Shown: in pieces, positions 55,075 through 64,000 of the stretch
Numbering within the stretch: the stretch's first letter is position 1
Layout: each line of letters begins with the position of its first letter
Assembly (NCBI RefSeq): GCF_014805685.1
Contig: NC_060906.1
Coordinates: 25,271,126-25,335,125, forward strand
Direction: 5' to 3'
Source: Silurus meridionalis
Lineage: Eukaryota; Chordata; Actinopteri; Siluriformes; Siluridae
Length of the DNA: 64,000 bases
Notes under the pieces: generated by a model
The model's input: the letters and a program-made list of their open reading frames with translations, nothing else
Databases searched by the model: none
Told to the model about the DNA's origin: nothing
Made by a program: the position numbers and the translations under genes

Positions 55075-58050
55075 ATGGACCTGTGGACGGTGTTGTGCTG
55101 CAGCGCTCTCAGTGCTGTGCTGCTGGCACTTGGCTTTACTGCTAGCAAACTTGGACTGATCTACCAGCTGTTCCACAAGGTACTGTAGGTCTTCTTCTAA
55201 TAAACATCTCAGGTTATTACTGATCTCTCTTTAGTCTGGGTGCATGATTTCATAATACCTACTTCTGTTCCAATAAGAAGAAGAAGAAACACTTTTACAT
55301 ACATTATCATTTCCATAGTACTTTATTATGCACATGATACTCTGGGGTCCACCTCGAGTTCCTGAGTGAGCAGAAAGATCACCAAAACCAGCAGAACTGA
55401 TCCCACTAGGGGGCAAGGTCACAGAAAGGTCAAATGTTCATAACGTACAACATTTGGCAGATGCCCTTATCCAGAGCAACTTATCTCATTCATACATCTG
55501 AGCAGCTATGGGGTTAAGGGCCTTGCTCAGGGGCCCAGGAGTGGCAGCTTGGTGTGGCTTTCGACCACCGGCTCCAAAGTCCATGCATTAACCCCTAAGC
55601 TACCACCTCTAATTTAAACAGGTTTTATTGTTGATCAGTTTTGTGGTCTACCTGTTTAAGGAAGTAGATATAGATATGATGACATGCTTCTCTAGTTCTA
55701 TTGTTGCAGTAAACACACACAGAGTGAATGCAATATGCAAATGTGCTCAAAATATACACCAGACAAAGCTTTGAATATGCAAATTCAAACTGGTATACAC
55801 CAAATATATATTCATGAGGGCATATAGTAGTGTACCAGGTGCAAAAACAGAAGACTGTTCATGGGATCAGTGAGTGTTCTGAAGGTCTGGAGGAAAGTTT
55901 TTAAATTGATTTGTTTGCACCCAGATGCTCTGGTAGTATCTGGCAGATGGAGATGCCCTGGTAGTATCTGGCAGATGGAGATGCCCTGGTAGTATCTGGC
56001 AGATGGAGATGCCCTGGTAGTATCTGGCAGATGGAGATGCCCTGGTAGTATCTGGCAGATAGAGTGCTTTTACTCCGGCATCATTTCACGAAGATATCCT
56101 GCAAGTTTGTTTGTTTCCTGTTCTCACCAGTCTCTGTAAGTCTCATTGTTCTGCAGCAGAACTGACAGGGTGCCAGGCTGTGACCACACTGAGAACACTC
56201 TCAATGGTGCAGCTAAAGAACATCAGTGACGTATTCAGGGCCAATGGGAAAGAGTCCTCTAGTGCTGGACCATCTGAAGTCATTAGACATGTGGACACTC
56301 TGGAAGGGGTCAAGATGATTGATGGTTGATGATTCAGTCCCCTGTTTCATCTTGTAGTTTATGATCATCTTCATTAAGATGAGTCTCAGAGAGAGATTGG
56401 AGTCTGAGCACTAAAGAGCCAGGACTCTGATCCTTCTCTTTGTTTCACCAGTGGAGATGCCATCTGCATATATCCTAAATCTGCTGATTAGGGTGGGTGC
56501 GGAATTGAGATTGTGTTGTTTCACGTGTGAGGAGCTCGTGATATTGTGCACACGTGGTCAGAACAGCAGACGTGGTAATACACGTGGTCAGAACAGCAGA
56601 CATGGTAATACACGTGGTCAGAACAGCACCAGTTGCACGGGTCCTGATGTACACACTGACTTATGAAGGTCTGTGCTCCCTGTGACTGTGCGTTCAGCTT
56701 TGTGCTGCCATCTGTTGTCATGCTATAAGGGTAATATTGGATGTTTGCTCTAACTAAATAAGATCAGTACAGCAAAACACATAAAAATAGAAATATGTAA
56801 AAATGATTAGCAGTGAAACCAGATAATTAACACGACCAATAAAAACTCTGAGGTTCTCAGCGTGAGGGAAAAACAGGCTAGTCGTTGATTTCAGAGATAA
56901 TCAGTTCTCTGTGCTAAAGTGTAGCAACACCACAAAGGCATTTGTGAAATCCAGTGATAAAATCATTACTAAAAGACATGTATAACGTGACCGAGCAGAT
57001 ACATGGAGTTGATCCAGAAGCATGGCTAAGCTTCTCCCCTCAGCAATAGTGAAGAAGGTCAAAGTCTTTGGATATGTTTCTGAGGTAATGGAAGGCTGTT
57101 TATTTACTCTAGAAGAGTTTTTATCCCTCACATGGACTAATAAAGCACACAGACGCTGTGAGGGGAGGAGATAAACACATAAAGAGCTGTACTTATCTAA
57201 GTGCTGATAGAAGGACATTAGTAGGGTTGTTTATTATTGATTATTCTGGCTAATGGCAGCGAAGTGGAATTGGGTAGAAATCCTACTGAGCCATTTTATT
57301 TACACACAAAAAACCTAAATTAGCCTGAAATCACTCGGATCAGACTCTGATACTTATCTCTGAATGGAGATTCTCTCATGGTTCAAGGTTCATTTACTAC
57401 AAATGCATCATTGATATTTATTTTTAAAAAGCCATACAATTAAAACACATCATCTATTTACCTTCAAATGTTGCCTTCACTTGAACTGCGAGGCCTAAAC
57501 CTATTCCAGTATGACAATGCTCCTATGCACAAAGCCAGCTCCATAAAGATCTGATTTCCATGGGGATGGAGTGGAAGATCTCCTGCTATAGAGCTCCAAC
57601 CCTATTGAACATGAATGGATGTAAATGCTGACTGCACCCCAGGAACCTTCTCACCTTCTCACCTACATCAGTACCTGACTTTACTAACACCATTATAGCC
57701 GAATGACTCTCCACAAATCTCCACAAAATCTAGAGGAACATCTTCTCAGAAGAGTGGTGTTCATTATAACAGCAAATGGAGACTCAGTGTGGAATGAGAT
57801 GTTCAAATAGAAGCATATACCAATTTTATGGTCAGGTGTCCACAAACGTTTGGCCATGTTTTCTGTATTAGCACATCATCACCACACCATAGGGTCCATG
57901 GAGGGTTGTTTTTTCTCAAACTACATGTATAAATATATTCAATATTCAGATGTTCCATATTTTATACATTTTATTACATATAACAAAATAATGATTTTAG
58001 TTTAGTCCTCAAAAATTCCACACCTTATAGTTTTCTTATATTACCATGTG

Positions 58051-58108
<58 letters not shown>

Positions 58109-61100
58109 ATATTCTTTCTCTTGTATTAAATAATGGCTCACAGTTTTGTCTGTGATTTTATCAGTCTATCTCATGTTTTCTTAAACTCTACATGCCTTCC
58201 TGCTAGTTACAGTATTTAGCTCTTTTCCAGAGCAACTTCCATTTACCTCAACTTATTTATACCTCTGAGAATCTTCTTTCTGGGATTTAAACCCACAACC
58301 TTCTGATCGGGAGTTTAATATCTCACTACCCAGCCATCACCAGGACATGAATCTAATTCATAAGATTTATAAAACATTAAAAATGTCTCACTGGTGGATT
58401 TAGATGTGGTGTTCTTCATTAACTCTTTTTTCCCCCTCAGACTGACAGGACGAGTCCTCGACATGGAGGCGAGAGTGTGGCAGAGGTGCTTCAGGCTCAT
58501 GGCATCAAGTTTGTTTTCACATTGGTTGGTGGACACATCTCCCCCATCCTGGTGGCATGTGAGAAACTGGGGATCCGTATCGTGGACACGCGTCATGAAG
58601 CCACGGCTGTGTTTGCTGCTGATGCCGTAGCCAGACTCTCTGGTAATGTGCTTTATTTTCAGAAGATCTCAAGATAAGCAGAAAAGATGTGTCTGTATTT
58701 TAAGAGCGATTAGGCTTGAGGAAGAAACATCGAGAGGAACCAGACACAAAAAGGAACCTCATCATCTGGTTGACTCTTTATATTGGATCTGTTTTTGGAT
58801 CATTAACCATTTTAAGGTTCTAATCTTGAGCAGGTCCATTATAGAATATATTTTTGATTAAAAATTAAAATGTAAGTGAACTTTGAGAGCTATAACATAC
58901 ACACAACTAGAATAATACGAATAAGTGACTCACATTTCCAGTTAGGAGGCTTCAGAAAATCTGCCATCATTTCTAATAAGGGATCATAGAAAGTGATCTT
59001 TAATGCTCTCTGTATTTTTTGTGATGCATTATGGGATTTTTGTAAGGGATGAAATGTTATAGGATTTTGCGTTTGGGATGGACCTTAAAGGGACATATTA
59101 AAACGCTTAGCGTGAAAAAGCTTAATGTGGTTTAATTAGATTAGATTAGATTAGATTAGATTCAACTTTGTCATTACACATGTACAAGTACAAGGCAACG
59201 AAATGCAGTTTGGGTCTAACCAGAGTGCAATAACAGCAAGTGCAGGATATACAGTGTTTACATGAATTTACATAGTAAATAAAATAAAATATAGACTATA
59301 AACAGTAATTTAAAGATGTATATGTACTATAAATGTAGTATACAGATGAATATATATGTACTGAAAACATAATATACAGATTAATATATATAAAGGTACT
59401 GTGAATATAATTACAGATGAATATGAATATATATGTACTATGAACAATAATATACAGATGAATATATATATATATATATATATTATGAACATGCTATACA
59501 GATGCCTATTACTATACACAGAGATTTACAGAAGGATGTAAGCGGTGGACATAATAATATTGCTATAGCTATAAACAGAGAACAGGTATATATACAGTGG
59601 TGATAAGTTTATGGTGAGCAGCAATACAAAAAAGAGCAGTGTGCAAATGAGCAAAGGTTTGTGTAAACAGTCCGTGCAATAACAAAGTGTGAGGTGAGAA
59701 ATGATCAGTGTCTTGGTGAGCATAAGTTTTTGAGTAGACAGTCCATTAGCAAAGTTACAGAGTGTGAGGTGTGGGGGGAATGTAGTAGTGTATCAGTGTC
59801 AGAGTTCACTAAAGAGACAGCTCTAGGAAAAATTAATGTGACCATTTAAACAAAACCAAACTCAGTAAAGACGTTAATAATAAAGCACACTATGTACAGA
59901 CAAGCACACGGGTCCAGAATACGAACGTAACGCGTTTTATTATGCGTAAGCATTTTCCTCGAATAGAAAACTGTTCAGGAATATGCTCAATGTCGCTTAA
60001 TATCACAAGAAACGTTAATGCATTAAGCCATGTTAAGCGTCCCACCTTGACATGACAATACACCATTATATGATGAGTATATGACAGATCAGAAATTAGA
60101 TAGATTGATGGATAGATTGATGGATAGCTGGATGGATGGATGGCTGGATGGATGGATGGATAGAAGGACAACTCCCTGACAGACTGAGATGCACCACATG
60201 ACTTAGCAAAAATGTTGACAGTAACAAAGATGAATTGTTTGTGCAGTGTAAACTTTGTACTCGCCCACAATGAGGTACATTCCGTTGTTGTGTTTTGTCA
60301 GTGATGCGTGTTCATTGTGAGTGTACCTCTCGGGTAACTGTGTATTAACAAACACGTTATGGTTGTTGTCTGTTACAGCGTTGGAATTGTTTGGGCCCAG
60401 TGTGACACATCACGTGATGATTTTTATACCGCCTACATTCAGCTTGTTGAATGTGAATGCAGTGCAGGTTCATTGTCACTTTGATACCTGATATGTAAAA
60501 AACTAAATTTTAAATTCTGTAAATGTTGCCCATGTGCAGGTACAGTGGGCGTGGCTGCAGTCACCGCAGGACCAGGCCTTACCAACACAGTTACTGCGGT
60601 GAAGAATGCTCAGATGGCTGAGTCACCTCTGCTGCTGATGGGTGGAGCAGCTGCCACTCTGCTACAGGTTTGTTTTCAGTCAGTCAACTGTGAAGAACCT
60701 CGTTGGTAAATACAATAATGCAACTGGATTGTGCAGAATAATCAGAAAAAACAACAGTACATGATTAATTCATAACAGACTGATTCTGGACTTAAACTAA
60801 AAAACACTCAGTAAATAAACAGAAACCAAATCACTAAAGCCATGGCACTCAGGATGACAGACCAACCGAGTATCATGTGAGCAGAATCATTTCTTATTAT
60901 TATAAAGCATTTTTTCTGACGGAATGTTAGACTGATTGTTTAGACAATGAATAGCTCTGATTGTGGAGAACGCATTTGTCAGGATAAACAAACACAAAGA
61001 CCAGAGAGCTGTCTATGGGAGAAAGATGAGAAAAGAGAGAGATTGCACAGAGAGCACTGGGAATACCAAAGGCAACTATTTTTTAAATGTTCTGGACATT

Positions 61101-64000
61101 ATATCCAAGAAAAAACAACAAAGTCCCCGAAACAATCGGCAGCAGCAGCAGCCTCCACAGGGCAAAGGGTGAAGGTGTCACAATCCACCGTTCAAAAATA
61201 GGATTTTTAGAGCAGAAATCAGAGACCATCACATAAGATACACACCACTCATCAGCAAGAGCAAATTAGAATACACAGAGAAGTACCGAGATGATCCTGA
61301 AACGTTTATGAAAGTGAGAGAAAGGACAAGGTGTGGAGAAAGAAAGGATCGGCTCATGATCCACAACATAGATATACATTCACGGCTTGGGCTTGGATGA
61401 ACATTACTGGTGAATATTTCATCTAGTAATTGAAAGCTTTTTTTTGGATGCTATCTTTGCTGCATTCTTTTTATTTGAGGTTTGTTGTATCTTGTAAACA
61501 AGAAACAGTGTACATTTATTGGGGGAAGCTTTGGTGGCGAATAATTGGCTGGACATCAACCAGTAGATCTTGATTCAACTGAGTATGTTCTTGATGCTCA
61601 TAAAGCCTGGAAATGCATGGGTGCTTTGGTTTGGTGATGTCTGAGGATCCCTGAATGTACTTGATTCAAGCAAGAGATAAAAAAAAAAAAAAGTTGGGTG
61701 TTCCGATACTTTTGCACACCTCAAGAAAAACGTCTGGTCTGTCATCAAGAATGGATGTTGAACTTAAAAGCTGAAATTCTTGTCGTTCTTCTTATATTGG
61801 TGTTTTGATATAAAATATAAATGTGTTTAATGTACAGCAAAAAGCATTTGATTTGACCTTCCGTTCCAATACTTTTGAAAGCAAGAGAAATTTGCAGCAG
61901 TAACCTGTAGGGGGCATGTAAAACTGTCTTTAGATTTAAAATCAGAGACGGGGCTCAATAAATAATTTTAAAAATGGAGGAAAAGGAAGACACGTTAATC
62001 TGAAGAAAGTGATTAAAACATTGAAAGAAGTGGAAATGTTGAAACTGATACATGGTGGGGAGGTGGGAGCTCAGTGGTTAAGACTTTGGGTTAGTGATCA
62101 GAAAGTCAGGGGTTCAGGTCCCAAAATCGCCAAGCTGGCACTTTTGGGGCCCTTGCGTAAGGCTCTTAACCCTCTGTACTCCAGGAGTGCTGAAACATGG
62201 CTGAATTTTTACTCTGACCTTCCCAGTGTTAGCACTCCTGGTTAACTGTGTGGAAATAACAATTTTCCTTAATTAATACATTCTATTATAAAATAATTAA
62301 TAAAGTAATATAAAATATAGAATATTTTATATCTTATAAATATAAGATTCAGAAGGTCAGAACCAAAGTGTGTGAAGCAGAGCTGTTATGAAATGTTCAT
62401 TTGAATGGATTGTAAATTGTGTGTGTAGGGTCGAGGAGCTTTGCAGGACATTGATCAGATGTCCCTGTTCAAGCCGCTCTGTAAGTTCTGTGCCTCTGTG
62501 AGGAGTGTGAAGGAGATCGTGCCCATTCTGAGGAAAGCCCTGGCCATCGCTCAGTCTGGTACACCAGGTACACTTCAGCAGCACCCCACTGGCCCTCAGA
62601 ACAGGATTCCCCTTCAACCCTGAGCAGATCTTTATACTTTTTATGTTTGTTTCAGGTCCTGTATTTATCGAGTTCCCCATAGACACGCTTTATCCTTATC
62701 ATCTTGTAGAAAAAGAGTTCTCTCCCAAAAACACTCCGAAAGGAATCGTCGGAAAAATTGTTTCATGGTAACACATCGAACAGCAAAACTGATCACAAAT
62801 GCCTGCGTGTCTTCGGTTTGGGTTTCTCCTGAACGCTTATTTTTCCTCTATCTCGTAGGTACCTTCAAAATCATCTAACGAGGCTTTTTGCCGGAGCATG
62901 GGAAGTAAGGGACCTCTCCCCTCTGCCTGTGCACATCCCGAAAGCAACCGACGATGAGGTGAGCTGTAATATCTGTAATCTGACCTGGAAATTCTTATGG
63001 GGGGGCGCATGTGCCTGTGCCTAGAGCCACTGGCCTTCTGCCCCTCTGCCCTTCTGTCCTCATCGGCTGAGGTGACCCCTATATGTTTTTATATTTCTGT
63101 CGGTAATGATTTGCTCTTGGTTTTCTAAAAGAACTTGTACTTGGTCGATGTTTCAGGAGATAAAAACGCTGTAGTGTTGAAATCAGGAACCTTTTACCCC
63201 AATCTATCCCATAACGCATGTTTATTTCCCTGACTTTTGACTCACTATTTGTCTCACCTCCAGGTGCAAAGGTGTATCGAGCTGGTAAGCAGGGCTAAGA
63301 AGCCTGTGATTGTGCTGGGCAGCCAAGCAACACTCCCTCCGACACCTGCCCCAGATGTCAGGTACATACATTTCTCATTTTATACAGTGGAGATGGAAGG
63401 TTAGTGGTACTTTGTGGTCTTGAGCAAGGCCCTTAACCCCATTAGCCTCTCAGTTATATGAATGAACTAAATGTAAGTCGCTCTGGATAAGGGCGTCCAC
63501 CAAATGCTGTAGTCCAAAGTTTACAAACATCAAGACCTGTCACCAGATTATTTTGGAGTTGTGAGTACGTTTCTGTTCCTATCCTGTTCCAGAAAAGCTC
63601 TGGAGTCTTTAGGCATTCCCTGCTTCCTGGGTGGGATGTCCAGAGGGATGCTGGGTAAGAACAGCCCTCTGCATATCAGACAGAACAGAAGAGAGGCCCT
63701 GAAAGAGGCTGATTTGGTGCTGCTGGCAGGTAATAGGAACCAAATATCTTGCTGACCGAAGCCTCGTAAAATATGTGGAAAAACAGTTTTATATGTAAAA
63801 CCTGAGTTAAAAGTTAAAGAAACTTTGATTAGATGATTGAGAAGCTTTTTCATTATTCATTTCCACCAGGCACAGTGTGTGACTTCAGACTGAGCTACGG
63901 CAGGGTGCTGAACAGACGCAGTAAAATCATCGCAGTCAACCGAGACAAGACTCAGCTACTGAAGAACTCCGACCTGTTCTGGAAGCCCACAGTCGCTATT
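55075..64000 (+). CDS. ilvbl: 2-hydroxyacyl-CoA lyase 2 / acetolactate synthase-like, 5' part
   Basis: The nine coding exons are 55075-55179, 58441-58642, 60540-60667, 62429-62567, 62656-62767, 62859-62958, 63264-63361, 63593-63729 and 63870-64000 (running off the window). They join in one frame of 384 codons, about 60% of the roughly 630-residue vertebrate protein. Exon 1 encodes an N-terminal membrane segment ([17 protein letters not shown]). Exon 2 contains TLVGGHISP and [14 protein letters not shown], whose Glu is the thiamine-diphosphate-activating residue of this enzyme family. Exon 3 has [17 protein letters not shown]. Later exons match the central domain ([32 protein letters not shown]). 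The known enzyme sits in the endoplasmic reticulum and cleaves 2-hydroxyacyl-CoA in fatty-acid alpha-oxidation. The start is the first ATG in frame. The C-terminal cofactor-binding domain lies beyond the window. Confidence 0.95.
55445..55612 (-). repeat. tRNA-derived SINE in ilvbl intron 1
   Basis: The minus strand reads 'gaggtggtagcttaggggttaatgc', then 'ctttggagccggtggtcg', then 'ggggcccctgagcaaggc' and 'gttgctctggataagggc', in SINE order. Confidence 0.65.
55923..56061. repeat. 28-bp minisatellite, five copies
   Basis: The unit begins 'agatgccctggtagtatctg' and ends 'gcagatgg'. The first unit has one change (gctct). It lies in ilvbl intron 1. Confidence 0.96.
56546..56740. repeat. 30-bp triplicate within a mariner-like fragment
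   Basis: Units starting 'acacgtggtcagaacagcag' occur at 56550, 56580 and 56610, the last partial. The flanking 'gtacacactgacttatgaagg' to 'tgtgctgccatctgttg' matches the right part of the mariner-like element at 49.3-49.45 kb. The triplication therefore arose inside an old mariner copy. Confidence 0.75.
57475..57862 (+). mobile_element. Tc1-like transposase fragment in ilvbl intron 1
   Basis: It has the same family as in the ZNF introns ('agtatgacaatgctcctatgc', 'acatcagtacctgactttac', 'caggtgtccacaaacgtttgg'). It is frameshifted. Confidence 0.65.
58057..58105. repeat. (TG)n microsatellite
   Basis: A perfect TG run lies in ilvbl intron 1. Confidence 0.97.
58195..58330 (-). repeat. Degenerate SINE in ilvbl intron 1
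   Basis: On the minus strand 'actcccgatcagaaggttgtgggtttaaatccc' is a B-box-like stretch with a good SINE context. Its 3' part is decayed. Confidence 0.5.
59130..59830 (-). mobile_element. LINE 3' region with (TCTAA)n tail, ilvbl intron 2
   Basis: On the minus strand it ends 'aactgcatttcgttgccttg', 'acatgtgtaatgacaaag' and (TCTAA)n, like the tail at 15.9 kb. Upstream it continues with TA-rich 3' untranslated sequence ('tatatatatgtactatgaac'-type repeats) to about 59830. No ORF is seen. Confidence 0.55.
60099..60163. repeat. Imperfect (GATG)n tetranucleotide repeat
   Basis: GATG/GATA units with interruptions (gattgatg, gctggatg) lie in ilvbl intron 2. Confidence 0.9.
60668..62040. other. ilvbl intron 3, first part
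   Basis: It contains a Tc1/mariner-like fragment: scraps at about 60930-61440 and 'gggtgttccgatacttttgc' to 'ttccaatacttttgaaagc' at 61696-61880. No independent gene is supported. The short frame at 60963-61172, with a Gln run, has no recognised domain. Confidence 0.45.
62045..62275 (+). repeat. tRNA-derived SINE in ilvbl intron 3
   Basis: 'gggagctcagtggttaagac' (A box), 'aagtcaggggttcaggtccc' (B box) and 'tggggcccttgcgtaaggc' follow in order. It is one of the clearest copies of the family in the window. Confidence 0.75.
63405..63520 (+). repeat. SINE fragment in ilvbl intron 7
   Basis: 'gagcaaggcccttaacccc' to 'gtcgctctggataagggcgtcc' is the 3' half of a fish SINE, with the same tail module as at 8.88 kb. 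Confidence 0.7.

Noticed and set aside
60947..61201. Lys/Gln-rich frame in ilvbl intron 3
   Set aside because: There is no homology that I recognise, no splice support, and it sits in a region with transposon scraps.

Overview
The window is vertebrate nuclear DNA, almost certainly from a teleost fish. Genes are split by short introns with ordinary GT-AG signals. Long TG/CA microsatellites are frequent. Most intergenic and intronic DNA is fish-type mobile elements: RTE-type, L2-type and Rex1-like LINEs, tRNA-derived SINEs, and Tc1, mariner and hAT DNA transposons. The repeat mix would suit an ostariophysan such as a catfish, but the species is not provable from this sequence. I saw no bacterial genes, CRISPR array or rRNA/tRNA gene.

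From 0.7 to 48 kb lies a tandem array of five related C2H2 zinc-finger (ZNF) genes, all on the minus strand and called ZNF-1 to ZNF-5 here. They share one architecture: a short start exon (MESAEV...VSQ), a phase 0-to-1 exon, two or more phase 1-to-1 acidic exons ending in KKEE-P/S-E-DE, and one large last exon. The last exon carries an isolated degenerate finger, a spacer and 7 to about 22 tandem fingers. Exon lengths and phases add up exactly for ZNF-4 (410 aa) and ZNF-5 (472 aa), which look intact. ZNF-1 has a 1-bp frameshift inside a very recent three-finger duplication. ZNF-2 is a pseudogene. ZNF-3 keeps an uninterrupted 16-finger exon, but its start exon has lost its splice donor and an acidic exon has lost one base. 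A two-finger relic lies near 50.3 kb.

The array grew by segmental duplication. ZNF-1 and ZNF-2 are collinear over introns and promoter at an offset of about 10.8 kb. A Rex1-like LINE remnant is shared by the introns of ZNF-1, -2 and -3. RTE copies with target-site duplications are private to ZNF-2 (3' flank) and ZNF-3 (intron). The promoter regions of ZNF-1 to ZNF-4 each carry a CTCF-like core, AAGCGCC(A)(C/T)CTG(C/T)TGGAGG.

From 48 to 55 kb is a transposon-rich spacer with a 1-kb minisatellite. From 55 kb to the window end lies the 5' part of ilvbl (2-hydroxyacyl-CoA lyase 2 / acetolactate synthase-like) on the plus strand. Nine coding exons (384 codons) are visible, preceded by a CpG-rich promoter. 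It is transcribed divergently from the ZNF array and runs off the right edge.

The most notable content is the modular, rapidly changing ZNF family: exon-cassette duplication, finger-block duplication, shifted splice acceptors and the repeated promoter motif.
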